Position numbers and translations under genes: made by a program. Positions 39,666 through 55,853 of a stretch of 64,000 nucleotides of DNA are shown here, in pieces (within the stretch, counting starts at the first letter, position 1; each line of letters opens with the position of its first letter). Source of the stretch: Setaria digitata (Eukaryota > Nematoda > Chromadorea > Rhabditida > Setariidae); the NCBI GenBank assembly GCA_003640385.1, contig RCAB01000240.1:1-64000 (forward strand), written 5' to 3'. The notes under the pieces are model-generated. The model did no database searches. It saw only the letters and a list, made by a program, of their open reading frames with translations, and was not told the origin of the DNA.

Positions 39666-41146
39666 TAATATAAAATTTTAGATTTTATCACGTGATTCGG
39701 TAACTGTAGCCGTTGATGCGGTTGTTTATTTTCGTATCTCAAATGCTACCGTATCTGTGACAAATGTAGAAGATGCAAGTCGTTCAACAAAATTATTAGC
39801 TCAAACAACACTTAGGAATATTCTAGGCACAAAAACGTTAGCCGAAATGCTCAGCGATCGAGAAGCAATCTCAATGCAAATGCACGTAAGTTATGTATAC
39901 ACGTAAACATAAATGATACACGTGAAATAAATTCTATGAGAAATTTTTTTCCCAAAAAAAAAAAGGAAAAAAAAAAGTTGAATTGTTATTATTTTTGGAT
40001 ATGTACTACAAAACAGTTCAATTGTTCCATTCAGAACATCAGTGCTACAAAGATTTTTAAAAACTTTCACTTTATGGTTTACCTGAAATAATACACCTCT
40101 ATAAGAGTAGCAAATTTTAATTAATGATCTGAAAGCGAAAAAGAACATAAAGTTACTGAACGAATACTCAAATGAAAAACCACTCTTTAAGGCAAATTGA
40201 AAAATTTTGGAATAAAATTAATTAAATAATTGAATTTACTTTTTCTTTTTCAGAATACACTTGACGAAGCAACTGATCCATGGGGTGTACGAGTAGAACG
40301 TGTAGAAGTTAAAGATGTTCGTTTACCTGTGCAATTGCAACGTGTTATGGCAGCTGAAGCTGAAGCTGCACGTGAAGCACGTGCAAAGGTAACATTTACA
40401 ATATACCTCATGTGGTTTTTCTGCTTTTTTTTGGAATGAAATTTTCAAAATTTTTCTTTATTTTTACTCTACAAAAGGAAAAATTATTTTTAAATTGCAA
40501 ACTTTGGTGATTTCAGATGAAAATTTTAAAATTTATATTTCATGAAAAAAAAAAAGAAGTTATTTCGATATTTAATATACTTGGGTATTTCCACAATACA
40601 AAGCTATTTGTTTGATTACACTTATTAAGCATTCATATAACAGTAGCAGTACTTGATAATTTGCTACAGCATAACAATGTTTAATCATTTTGAATAGAAT
40701 TTAGTTTAATTATATTTTTCATCTTTACAGGTAATAGCAGCAGAAGGTGAGAAGAGAGCATCTGAATCTCTTAATGAAGCTGCAAATATGATTGCTGAAT
40801 CACCATGTGCAATTCAGTTACGTTATCTTCAAACTCTTAATTCTATCAGGTAATTATATGGGGCAAGAATTTTCAAGTTCTAATTATATTTCAAGTTTAG
40901 TATCTGGCATGAATATAAAATTGTGGAATAGAAAAGTAGTGATTACATGAATGGTGAGAGTAATGAATTTGTTAAGCTATCAGTCAATGAGCTAAAGGCA
41001 ATCACTATAAATATATGCTAACAATTATTTATTACTGCTGTTTAAGCTGAAATTAAAATTTGCCTTTTAGTGCCGAGAAGAATTCAACGGTAATATTTCC
41101 ATTTCCAATAGAACTTATTCGATTATTTATTCCTCATAATTCGTGA
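37296..41146 (+). CDS. MEC-2-like stomatin family protein, 8 exons, 290 aa
   Basis: Integral membrane-hairpin scaffold of the SPFH/prohibitin superfamily; relatives bind cholesterol and modulate ion channels (nematode MEC-2, UNC-1 and STO proteins). Coding exons 37296-37374, 38255-38358, 38905-38977, 39077-39159, 39682-39885, 40254-40388, 40731-40849 and 41071-41146 join in phase to 290 residues, the usual stomatin length. Residues about 32-58 are the hydrophobic hairpin ([20 protein letters not shown]) with the conserved proline, followed by cysteines (SACACIK) that are palmitoylation candidates. The SPFH domain follows ([38 protein letters not shown]), then [20 protein letters not shown] and [20 protein letters not shown] as in MEC-2. 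The start is tentative: the acceptor before it (CTTCAAG) is unusual and upstream exons may exist. AATAAA at 41275-41280. Which STO paralogue it is cannot be told. Confidence 0.92.
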
Positions 41147-42071
41147 ATTTGTATACATTTGTTGTTCAAAATCATTTAATTAATTTCAATCTTTTTTCCC
41201 AAAAATGTCATTTTCCTAAATAATTCCTTTTTAATCATTGTATGATTTATGAAAAAATCTTTGTACAATAATGGAATAAACGAAGTCCAGTAATGCTTAC
41301 GTGATCTCATTGTAACTCATAATTTAACTTGAAAAAAAAAAAAACAATTAAATTCAATCATTTTTTTTTGTCCTAATTGAGAATATGTTTCTTGAAAATA
41401 ATTTGAAGCGACACTTTGCTCTCGTTGTTGATCGAATTGTGAACTATGCAGTAATTAAATGTCCAGTTGCTTTAGCAATAATTAAATATCTGTTTGCTTC
41501 AGCACTCTGATGATAAATGAAAATAAACTATTCCTTTTAAACGAGATTATTCTTAATATTAGATTAAAATTTCTCATTAACAAACATTCGCAATAGATCA
41601 AAATTTGAGATTTCAAGAAAACCGTCTACTCTTTACCAATATTTCAACTCAAGAAGAAACTAAGACTAAATTGCCATTTCATCTATGTGAGCCTTAAATG
41701 GCTCATATCTCGAGAATCGTGAAAAATTCCTTTTGACTCTGTTTCTATCGCTGACTAATAGTGATTGCATATGTTTTATAATAAAGATATTATCCAACTT
41801 TGTTCAGCAAGTTCCGATCTCAGCATGGAAATCATATTAAAAATATGACAATCGCCGGACAATTAATCATATCGAGTCTACCTTATTCAATTCAGTTATT
41901 TGCCTTATTAAGTTTATCATTCGAGTGGCACAACACACTTACATCATAACTCAAGTAATAAAAGATTGAAAGTATTCAGCTCTTGAGCTATCAAATACCT
42001 AATCGGACGATGCAAACAAGTTAAGGTGAATCCATGAACAAAGTAAAACACCAAAATTATTATTATTATTA

Positions 42072-42106
<35 letters not shown>

Positions 42107-43723
42107 TATTATTCTTAAAAGAGGCACTTCATCGTTTACTGCAAAATTTCATCGAATTAAAGATGCTATAATTTTTTAATACTATTTGAACGTTATGTGA
42201 TAAATACATACGCATGCAACAGAATTATAAATCCGTTCGTAGGTTCAGGAAACATTCAACTTTAATTACGTTCAGTTTATGGAGCAGTAAAATAATAGTA
42301 ATCGAAGGATCAGTTGATTTTTCCATGCTGTTAAGAAATCAAATTCTTATCAATACCCTTTTATTTACTGGCAGCATTTAGCATTAGTTTTACGAAGTAT
42401 TTAAAAATATATGACAATATATGTGATAGTAATAACAATTAACAAAAGTTATAAAATATTTATATATGTTAATTAGTGAAAATTATAATTAACGGTCGCA
42501 CCTCATATTTTTCGTTTCCTTTTTTTTTCTATTGAAATGATAAAAAATAATTTCTTCCCAAAATCCCAAATTTATCTTGACAAATCATTAAGCAGCAATG
42601 ATCACTTTTTGAATGAGTGGAAATTTGGACTGAAATAATAGAAGATAGGTATTGGAAATGGATAGATTTGCGTGTACCAAATTTGGTGAACTAATAATGA
42701 TCATATCTTTTAAAATATATATATATCTGTTTTATGTAAAAGATAATCTTTAGCATATCGGTTTGATAAATTTGCCAAGGTGATAAAAGTTATATTGTAG
42801 GAAATATTTTTGCATCTGAAAACGATTAATTAACATTTCATGTTTCTAAATTTACTAAACCGAGCCAATTTTTTGAATAATAACAAAAATATTTTGTTGC
42901 ATTTGTATAGTCAATATTTTTATTTCATAAAAATTTTTCCGAACTTCTAATTTAAAGTAGTCAATGACTGTTGTCATTTTTCATTAAACAGCAATTTGGT
43001 GAAAGATGAACAATCAAATAATGATTGGCTTTTCCACTGCAGCAGTTTATAATATTAAGTGATAATTAGTTAGTTTGCTATCATATTACTTAAACTGTTA
43101 CGTTTTAAAGCAGCAAATATTTTCTGCAAAATAGATTTTGTAAATAAAACTTTCCAATAGCAATTCATATAATTGTTAAATTTTAATAGTTTGAAAATGC
43201 AACAAAAGTTTTAGCCTTCTTGCTGTGCATCACTTTTAAAAATTGAAAATTTTAAAAATAAATCTTAAATGTTGATGTTGATGAAGAATATTGATAACAA
43301 CATTTCTTTTGTTTCATATTGCAGCACTGTGATCTTAATTTAATCAATCAGTTTCACGTTGTAATTTCTTATCAAGTATGCAATAATATGATTGCTTCAG
43401 ATGCAATTAATCTACACCGAAATTTCTAGACATAACTAATTCTAAATTAATGAAATGACGATCAAGAGGCAATTGAAATGTTGCACATTATACTGGCCTA
43501 ATGTAATTTTCTTAGAGACATCAGTTAGTATTTTCCTATAGATATCAACAAGTTCGGAGAGATTGGGAGAACAAATTCATTTTAAATTTAAATTCAAGAG
43601 AAGTTTTCAAACTTTTATACACGTATAAGAAATAATTAAATCCACTTGCATTTTATTCAAACGCAACAGTTATATTCTTTTAGTTGCCATTATTTTATTC
43701 GATCTTTCAATTATTTATGAGTC
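41147..43723. other. Intergenic, AT-rich, no gene
   Basis: Contains the stomatin poly(A) signal at 41275-41280 and a TTA trinucleotide tract at 42055-42114. Nothing else is supported. Confidence 0.6.
42055..42114. repeat. (TTA)n microsatellite
   Basis: About 19 TTA/ATT triplets with a single G interruption. Confidence 0.9.
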
Positions 43724-44258
43724 GAATCAGAATCTCCATCAAATATGCACGTAACAAGTAAAGCTGAATCAGAATCTTGTTCAAATATGCACGTAACAAG
43801 TAAAGCTGAATCAGAATCTTGTTCAAATATGCACGTAACAAGTGAAGCTGAATCAGAATCTTGTTCAAATATGCACGTAACAAGTGAAGCTGAATCAGAA
43901 TCTTGTTCAAATATGCACGTAACAAGTGAAGCTGAATCAGAATCTTGTTCAAATATGCACGTAACAAGTGAAGCTGAATCAGAATCTTGTTCAAATATGC
44001 ACGTAACAAGTGAAGCTGAATCAGAATCTTGTTCAAATATGCACGTAACAAGTGAAGCTGAATCAGAATCTTGTTCAAATATGCACGTAACAAGTGAAGC
44101 TGAATCAGAATCTTGTTCAAATATGCACGTAACAAGTGAAGCTGAATCAGAATCTTGTTCAAATATGCACGTAACAAGTGAAGCTGAATCAGAATCTTGT
44201 TCAAATATGCACGTAACAAGTGAAGCTAAATCAGAATCTTGTTCAAATATGCACGTAA
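43724..44258. repeat. 42-base tandem array, 12 full units, open on both strands
   Basis: Twelve full 42-base units from 43745 to 44248, with a 21-base partial unit on the left and a short stub on the right. Units 1-2 carry TAAAGCT, units 3-12 TGAAGCT, and unit 12 one more change. Because 42 is divisible by three and the unit has no stop in the frame, the plus strand reads 12 copies of a 14-residue unit (MHVTSEAESESCSN). The minus strand reads a hydrophobic one (LLRAYLNKILIQLH). No splice signals, domain or start context show that either is expressed, so it is annotated as a minisatellite. Confidence 0.95.
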
Positions 44259-44573
44259 TACTTTATAAAATAATTGAAACTCACTTTTTGACTCTGGAGA
44301 GACGGAAAAAAAATGTATTACAAATATTTATCAAGTCGTTCAAAAGAATCAGAATTTTATGCAATCATTTCTAATCCAATCACATTTTGAACACGTAGAA
44401 AATTACTCTATGACAATGCTGCGACGAATTTTTCCTATTCATTGAAGGGGCTGTGGAAAAAAGTTTCTCAAAATCTCTTTTATCAGTTTATCACTCAAAT
44501 TTTTGAAATTTTTTTCGAATATTATGTAGCTTTTCAACGATTTTTCCATCATGAAAACCTAATTTCTATTCTA

Positions 44574-45022
44574 TTTTATGTAAAAGGAATATACATATAT
44601 ATTGCTGACTGATAAATTTCAAAAAAAAAAAGACAAATTCAAAAGCTAAAATAAAATAACAACTACAATATTATTCATTTTATATTAGCAATCAATTATT
44701 CCAGCTGGAATGAGCATTAATTTTTATCTTTTGTTTTATTTTGTTAGATTGAATTTGACCATCACTTTATTAAACATGAAATTGAAAATTTCACTAANTT
44801 TTATGTAAAAGGAATATACATATATATTGCTGACTGATAAATTTCAAAAAAAAAAAGACAAATTCAAAAGCTAAAATAAAATAACAACTACAATATTATT
44901 CATTTTATATTAGCAATCAATTATTCCAGCTGGAATGAGCATTAATTTTTATCTTTTGTTTTATTTTATTAGATTGAATTTGACCATCACTTTATTAAAC
45001 ATGAAATTGAAAATTTCACTAA
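44574..45022 (+). repeat. 225-base tandem duplication flanking an N
   Basis: Bases 44574-44797 recur at 44799-45022 with one substitution (TTTTGTTAG versus TTTTATTAG). The single N at 44798 lies exactly at the junction. This is the usual signature of an assembly join in which two overlapping or allelic ends were not merged. Confidence 0.9.
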
Positions 45023-46059
45023 AATATTGCTTTATTCCATTTTTTTTTTTTTTTAAATTATGTCAGTAATGTAAAAAAAGAAGAAAAAAAAGTACTAACA
45101 GCAAAACATCATTAACAAATCAGAGTTATTCAAAAAAAAAAAAATCATCCGTTGTAATTTCTATTTTAGTAAAACTAAACAGAATTTAAGTCAGAGAAAT
45201 TTGAGTCAAATTAAATTTTCAACGGGAAACTTCCGTTCTCCTCTCTCTCTTATTCATTTACACAGTTGCGGGAAAAAAAAAATTAACACCTTGTATCATT
45301 TTTTATGCTATTTCTCGACAAACGGAAGAAGAGCTGAAGATGAGAAGAATGAAAAGGTTGAAATTTCGGTTTGAGATACTAAACTAACTATTTGAAGTCT
45401 CAGTACCGTCGAAAGTACTATGTTTGATGATGAATATTGACGATGATGACAGCACTTCTAACTTTTTATTCAAGTAAATTTAATTGTGTATTTTAGTATG
45501 TTCTAGAAATTTCAAAAAATTTCGGTTTTATAATGACACACAATCAAGAAAAGCATTCTATTTCAATTTGTTGTCATTTAATTTATGCTTTGATGCAATT
45601 AAAACAAAATAAATATGTATAATTTAGCAATTTGAATTAATTTGAAACAAAGAAATTTTCAATTTCCCTCAAAAAAAAAAAGTTCCTCAGTCCGCGTGTT
45701 TAAACTCAATATTGCGATTAATTGAGTTTTTTATTTGTGATGAAATAATTTGGATTAATAAATCAGTACCAAATTAAAACAGTGAAGGAAACAAAACTTT
45801 CTAATTACTTATCTTTTATCATTTTGAGGGCACTATCTCGTATTATTTTTTATCATTTCACAGCTATCAAAATTCTTTTTATATTAAATAAAATTGTCTC
45901 ATATAGTAATTTCACTTTTATAATAGTTAAATTTCAAACTTTTTCAAATTCATTTGTAACATTTGCTTCTTTCCACTCATTTTGCCTTCTCTCTGTATTT
46001 CATTCTTTTTCTTTTTCTGTTTTTGCATCTTCAGTGCATCAAAAAGCAAAAAAAAGAAA

Positions 46060-46290
46060 AAAATCATGAAAAGGATGAAATTTAAGAAACTCTCATATAG
46101 ACTCATTTGTAGAAGTTTTTTTTCTCCTGAGAATGATACAAGTACATTTTTACTCAGGAATGAAAAAGAATGAAATTAAAGAAACTTTCCTACAGACTCA
46201 TTTGTATGAATTTTTTTTTTTTTTTGAATAAATACATTTTTTTTTTCTCGAGAATGAAGCATAAATACATTTTTTTCTCAAGAATGATGG
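46060..46290. repeat. Imperfect tandem repeat
   Basis: Two diverged copies of a unit of about 90-100 bases share GAAACT..CAGACTCATTTGTA and a following TTTTCTC.GAGAATGA block, and a third partial copy follows. Length differences lie mainly in T runs. Confidence 0.6.
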
Positions 46291-47824
46291 CACGTATCAT
46301 TCTCGTGAAAAAATTCGAATTGATTACAATGCTTTTGCTTTCTATTTGCTATAAACTAAAACTAAATCAACGAGCTGATAGCATACTCTTTGCAGTGCTA
46401 TTACAATTTAGTTCAGACATTACATTTAACCAAATCATTTTCAAAAATTTCCTCTCAACTTATAAACAAACTTGTCTGATGCAACAATAATAACAACAAC
46501 AACGACGTTTGTTTAACATATATTCTTTCATTTCTTTCTTCCAATTTCAATATTTCATTCATTTATGCATAGATAGATTTTGCGATAGCATTACACACAT
46601 TATTTAATTGCAATTTCTTTTTCTTTTTGTTTTTAAAAAAAAATTTTTCGTTTTCAAATGTTTGTTTTAATTTTATCATTTTCATCCCATAAAATCTATT
46701 TTGTTGATTAGTTTATAATAAAAACAATAATAAGAAAAATATCTGTTGTAAATTTCTTTTTTTTACACTATTTTTTTTCTTTTTGTGAGGAGGGGGGGGG
46801 GGGGGAAAATAGAAGTTCTCATTTATCGAGCATATTTATGTGCCATTTTTTTTTTTTCTTCAATTAATTCGAGATTTTAAAATTATTGCAATGTCAGACC
46901 ATTCAAACATTCCTCGTAATTTTAGTAGACGATTGAAATTTTTGGTACCAATATCAATTAAACCACGTCTACCTAAAAGTGACAACTGCATTCTCCACTC
47001 ATTTAACTTCAAAATTAATCTCATTTCATAGAATAAGAAGCAATCAAAACAGTTTAAAAAAAAAAAAAAAAACTCAAAAGTTTTAAAAATTGCAACTTAC
47101 AGGAATATTATTTGAATTTTTGTAAATATTTTGTAGGTAAAATTTCTGTAAGCATTTCATATTTTACGTCTAAAGAAAAAAAACGGGAATATCATAACTG
47201 GAGAGAGAGAAAAAATGATAAGCTTCAATAAAATGGTTAAGAAATCAAAAATAAAAAACGATCAGTGGTGGGTTTAGAAAAATAAAAGCACCATTTAAAA
47301 TAATGTAGAATTAATTAAACAACTAAAAAGTAAAAATACATATTTAAAAATATTAAATTTTATCTAAAATTATTACTTATCGACAAATGGCCAAAATAAC
47401 AATTAATTTTTCCCTTTTTTTTTTTTTTTTTAGACAGTATAATAGTAGCAGAATAAAGCATTTGCATTTTGTTGGCATTCATTGGTAAATGAAATGAAAT
47501 GAACAAATTTCTCGTCCTACTATTATCAATTCCATGCATTTGCTGCCTTGAGAAATCAAAATTAATCGTCAAAATTGATTGAGGGAAAAAATAAGGAGAA
47601 TTAATAATAAAAAATCGTCTTTTTCCTTTTCAAATCATAAGATCATTTTTCTATTCTAATGGGATAAAAAAAAAAGAAATAGTATTGAAGATATGAATAA
47701 TGAAATTTATGCTTGAATCGGTAATTTTTGACAATATTATCCATTCATATTTACAACATCCAGTTAGCATTGTTGAAAAAAATTTGATGAAATCTGATGA
47801 TAAATGAATGTTTTTTTGTGTAAA

Positions 47825-47825
<1 letters not shown>

Positions 47826-47855
<30 letters not shown>

Positions 47856-47885
47856 GCTACATATATATTTATATATATATATAGT
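47826..47885. repeat. AT dinucleotide palindrome
   Basis: ACT(AT)n..(AT)nAGT arms of about 25 bases around GCTACATATATATTT, about 80 bases before the small heat shock gene. It can extrude as a hairpin and may be length-variable. Confidence 0.85.
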
Positions 47886-47962
47886 TTTTTTTTTTTTTTT
47901 TGAAGAATTTTTATTAAAAGCACAATGAGAAAATTTTGTAGTATATTGAAGTGTCGCTAAGC

Positions 47963-48531
47963 ATGACAACAATTAATGTTGGCTTTTCGGATGGTTTAAA
48001 AAAGATAAGTCAGTGGGACTGGCCACTTAATAAAGATGATGGCACGGTAAAAGTTATCAATACTGATGAAAAATTTCAAGTGACACTTGAAGCTGTCTAT
48101 TTTCAACCAAAAGAAATCGAAGTAAGTCTTTTTTTTTTTTTTTTTTTTATTCATTTTTTCTAATTATTTTCCAAAATTTTTGTTACATTTGAGCATTTTT
48201 GACATTTTAAGGACTGAAATAATGTTGTATTAAGAGAACAAGTTAGAGAAACAATTGAACTTCATGTTAAAATTAAATGCTTTCTTTTTATGAAATTTAA
48301 TTTAGACAATTATTTCGTAAGTAAAAAATTAAACTCCATGCACAGGTTAAAGTGATCGGTGATCAGTTGGCTATTCGTTGTTCAAGAGAAGCAAAGGATG
48401 GACAAATTGGTGAGATAAAACGAGAAATTAGTCGAACGTACAATTTACCACCAGATGTTGAGATTCCAACATTAAAATCGAGTCTTACTACCAAAGGTCA
48501 TCTTATCATTACAGCTAATAAGAAAAAATGA
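47963..48531 (+). CDS. Hsp12-type small heat shock protein, 2 exons, 114 aa
   Basis: Alpha-crystallin-domain chaperone; most small Hsps hold unfolded proteins, but the nematode Hsp12 group is reported to have little chaperone activity. Exons 47963-48121 and 48346-48531 join in phase to 114 residues, the length of nematode HSP-12 proteins. The alpha-crystallin domain fills about residues 20-110: WDWPLNKDDGTVKVIN, KFQVTLEAVYFQPKEIEVKV, EIKREISRTYNLPPDVEIPT, then the final strand SSLTTKGHLIITANKKK. The N-terminal arm is only about 20 residues and there is almost no C-terminal tail or IXI motif, the features other small Hsps use for large assemblies. AATAAA at 48668-48673. Which HSP-12 paralogue it is cannot be decided. 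Confidence 0.94.
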
Positions 48532-49941
48532 AGTGCGTCACCAGTTATCACCATCGTTCATGTATTTACTGAGTCATAAGTTTTATCCATAAACATTTAT
48601 TTATAACTGGAAAAATTCAAATATTGCTATGTGTCAAGAAATTTCATAGTATTTATTAAAACGAAAGAATAAATACATAGGCTATGACAGAAAATGTGCT
48701 TGTATAAATAATAGCTAAATAAATAATAAATAAGTGAAGAATAAACAAGTGATATGGAAATGTCTCTCGTATCAATGACTAATTGTATAACAATGTTAAC
48801 TCATGATATGTTACAATATAATTGTAATACTGCCCATTTAATGATAAATCTTATTTTGTCTTAAATATTTTCGATTTAATATTCTACTTTATTCATTTAA
48901 GCTGGAAATTTGGCTATTAAGATTCAAAATGTTCTAGAATTTTCATCTATGCATCTGTTTTAAATAAAACAATTAATAAATAAAGACCAAGATACAATGT
49001 ATATTAGATCCAGCTGCAAGAAGGCAAGCATTTTCGTGAGTGAGGCATTAAAAAAAAAAAAAAATTTAGGCTAAGAAAAGCAGAGATGAAATTGATATGT
49101 GCTTGATAGAATGTATTGAAGAGTATCAGTCGGAATTTCTGAGCAAATACGATTACTCTAGATTAACTTGCAATCCATATAATAAAGCATTTTTGTGAAT
49201 TAGAAAATAAAATTGTGAAGAGAGATAATCTGACATTTCATGCAATGTTCAATTTTTATCCAGAGAGTAAAACAAATTAAAGAAGCAGCATGAATGATAC
49301 CAAGTAGTGTGACAAGTAACGGAGATCCAGTGAAGGAAATACTAATAAATCATATGCCTAAAGAAGGAGAACACTGCAATCTGTGTTATGCGGATTTAAG
49401 CTCAATCTATGAAGTACTTTTGTTTGACTGAAAGTACGACGCCATACAACAACGCATTGAAAGAAATATAAAAGTGTCTCTCAGTTGAAAGATATGCCGC
49501 AAAAATGAAAATTCAAAATTAAGTCCCGATATGCTTCATCTCGTCGAAATTTTCTATTTGAAATGGTATAAAGAATTCGAAAACAATTATAAAATAACTA
49601 CCCAATGAAGAGACTTACGAACCACCTTTCCCGATAATTAGTAAATGACAAAAACAAATCTGTGAGAGAAGGATAAGGAAAATAATACTGAGCGGCTACT
49701 TTCAATTTGATAAATGTCAATAAATATTGAAAGAAAAGTAAATTATTGAATTACCAGAAATGGCGGCGGTGAGGGGGAAGGACGAAATAAATAAACATAA
49801 TAAGACAGTACAACGACAGTAATAAAAATGTCGCAGCGGAAGCAGGAAATGCAGAGTAAAGCAGAAAAGAAAGACATGGAGGACAAAAGATCCATGATAA
49901 TGCAGAGATAAGCAATCGGCCAAACATAAAGCAATGATTAA
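48532..49941. other. Spacer between convergent small Hsp and EB1 genes
   Basis: AT-rich, with several AATAAA signals on the plus strand downstream of the small Hsp gene. Frames seen near 49720-49930 on the minus strand are hydrophobic and unsupported. No gene is called. Confidence 0.5.
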
Positions 49942-52977
<3,036 letters not shown>

Positions 52978-55853
52978 TGAAATTACTAAAGAAAAAAAAG
53001 CTTCAAAAATAATTCACCATAAAATGAAAGAAATAAAAATTACTGCAAGAATTATATGAAACTTTACATCAAAATGCAGCAGAATTGCTAAAACTTTATG
53101 TAGACTACCATTAGATTCGAAGCTAAATCTTAAGGATAAAGCAATCAGCTGATTTCAAGTTTCTAAACAAATCTTAAAATCAAACAATGGACCAATCTCA
53201 AGCCTGAGGTAAAACCTGAGAAGAACAAATTTAGAACTTTAAGGCCAATGAAATGAAGTAAGAAGCAATCTTAAGGAGTTCGATAATTCGAAGCTCACTA
53301 ACAAGCTTAAAAATTAAAAGCTGCAACACTAGGATTAAATCCTATGAAAAATATCGCAGTGCCAAATTTTCAAGCTCAATACGAGTTTGAGCTTAAGCTA
53401 AAGGTCAGGATAACGAAACCAATGACACCAACCAACCAGTTCCAACAATGGATAAATCTTAATGATAGTGCGAAACGGATTCCAATTACTACCACTTAAA
53501 AGGAACGACAATTCACGGCCAGGCCGCATTTTTTTTTCACCGCGTCGTTAATTTGCTTTTGTCTTAAATTTCATCCTTTCTTTTGTTCGATTTTTGGATG
53601 GGAAATGGAGCCAATGATGGCCAGTTAGTTCATCGGACTATTCTAATTAATCAATTAAATATTCCGAATTGTTCTGATTAATTAGACGAATGTTCCATTA
53701 AATTCAGATCACTGTATTGCAGTAGCTCCTTTCTTTTGAACAACAAAAAAAAAAAAGCTTGGAAGGGAAAAGTGTATCACTGTTGCTAATTCAGAGTGAG
53801 GAAGTGCAAAAAAAAAAAAAAAGAAGTGGTAAGTGTAAAAAAAGGAAAGTATATTCGAAGTACAAAAGCATGAATTTAATATTTTCTTCTCTGCTTGCAA
53901 ATCCAGTCAAAGAGATTTCGTTTATTTCTTTTCTAGTGAAATTTAATTAAAATTTTTAAATGCTAATTATTTTTTGCAGAATGTTACGCGTTATGATAAT
54001 AAAAAGTGTCTCTGATTTTCCTGAGGAAAGATCGAAAATATTCGTTGAAAATGCATTAGTAACATTCGCAAATCGGTTATTTCCATTGTTTCATCTGCTC
54101 TCATTCACAAATGCTCATATGTCATACATAATCTATAATTTCATAAATTCAGAAGCACTCATAAGTCATAAATGTTCATAAGTCATAAGTTTATAAGTGT
54201 TCATAGATTCATTGACATTCATGCCGAAGTCGTAAATTAGGTCATGAATGTTCATGAACTGAAGTTCACTTATGAACTTAGAAACTCTGTGACATTTATA
54301 AATCTCTTTCACTTTGTAATGTTTCACTCATTTTACGCATACCGAAAAAAATTTATACCATGCTATAATTCATGTTAAAGCATTTTTCGATAGTGTTTAT
54401 AATTTTTGTTCCGAATTTGGCTTTCAGCTTCATTTCATGACGTTCCTCCTCCGTCCTAGTCCTCAGGATATCTAAGCATTCCAAAACTGATAGTAAGGAT
54501 GTGGAAACAAATTTTTGCGAGAAATTTGCAAATATGGGATGAGTATTAGGTAGGAAAATTCTTCATTTTACTTCAGATATTACTTTTTGATGAGATATAT
54601 TTGTTATTTTCGTTGTAAAGAACTGTTCATAGTTTTTAATGTCGATAGAAAAGTGTGCTGCTTTATTTATCCCAAATAACGTAATGATTTTGCTAGACTT
54701 TACATACGTTTGTAGATAGCAGTGAATTGTGATATCAGTTATAATGCCTCCTCTATTTTACACGTATTAGAATAAGTACTACTCGTTATACTACCCGAGG
54801 TGAGGATATTATATGTACAAAACTATGTGAAATTAAATTTATTTTATTTATTACTTTCTTTTTATTTAAAAAAATTTAAAATTCGAAATTTGTTTTATTT
54901 GAAATATGAACATTTTAAAACCCCTCGCAGATTGTCATATCATTTTTATAAAACACTAAATATTTCCTATATTGTATGCTTTATCAGTATCTGTCCTTTT
55001 TTATTTTCTTTTTTTTTTTTTTCAGGATATTGACCTAAACATATCCATTAGCATTTCGTAAGTACTATTGATTTAGAGTTGGTACAGCAATTTGTTTATG
55101 ATGTATGATTCATCCGTAGAAAACAGTTAATAAATAATTTGAGGTGAAAACAACAATTAAGGAAACAAGTATATGGAACTGAAAGCTACACTAGCAGTAG
55201 GTAGCAAGAACTAAATGAATTAGTTACAAACGATTTTAACCTATAACAAACAAAATACTGATAATAACAAGGAAAGAAAAGGTGAATATCAGTGGACATT
55301 GATTGATTTTCTTTTATCATATTTTAAAATTGAGCAGCAAGACTTCAGTCTAGTTTCTCAGCTATTTATGTTTGAGGACACGCAGAAGTGGAATTAAGGC
55401 TTGACCGTAATTAATTCTCCTAACATGTTTTCTTCCCAGAAAACTACTCCATCTTTATTATTCATTTAAAATTCGACGTATAAAATTCCATAACTTATTT
55501 CAAACATCAATGTCAATCGTACTAGTAAAAGATTCTGTCACATATAAAGGACTTTACCATCAGTTTTATCAACAATCATATTTCACCCACACATTTACAA
55601 CATGATACAGCAAAAGAACTGCAACGCTGTGGCGAGTTTTAAGCTGCGATAAAGGAAAAATGAAACGACGAAGTGACTTTTGAAAACTTTTCATTAACAA
55701 ATAAATTAAAAAATTGGGACAGTCGAAAGCTTTATCCAAAAGAAATTAGAAATAAAGTCACGAAAATCTCCGTCCCACTTGTACCTGCTGAGATTCATTC
55801 TCAATCCATTCAGAAATACGAATTATATTTCAAAATCCGACCCAAAGGACTAA
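52978..55853. other. Intergenic between EB1 and SURF1
   Basis: No gene is supported. Features seen: a small inverted repeat (TCTAATTAATCA at 53642-53653 and its complement at 53675-53686), a simple repeat of GTTCATAAGTCATAA motifs at about 54120-54280, and a GC-richer patch near 53510-53560 upstream of EB1. Plus-strand frames at 53960-54181 and 55673-55891 have no recognised domain. Confidence 0.5.

Larger units (their letters stand above)
44259..47962. other. Intergenic, AT-rich, no gene
   Basis: Holds the 225-base duplication around the N, an imperfect tandem repeat (46060-46290), a G run near 46795-46805, and an AT palindrome at 47826-47885. A 46-codon ATG frame at 46891-47031 reads MSDHSNIPRNFSRRLKFLVP and onward; it looks somewhat protein-like but has no further support. 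Confidence 0.5.

Noticed and set aside
49717..49934. Hydrophobic minus-strand frames downstream of EB1
   Set aside because: They lie in the 3' flank of EB1 and overlap each other in different frames; no sign of a gene.
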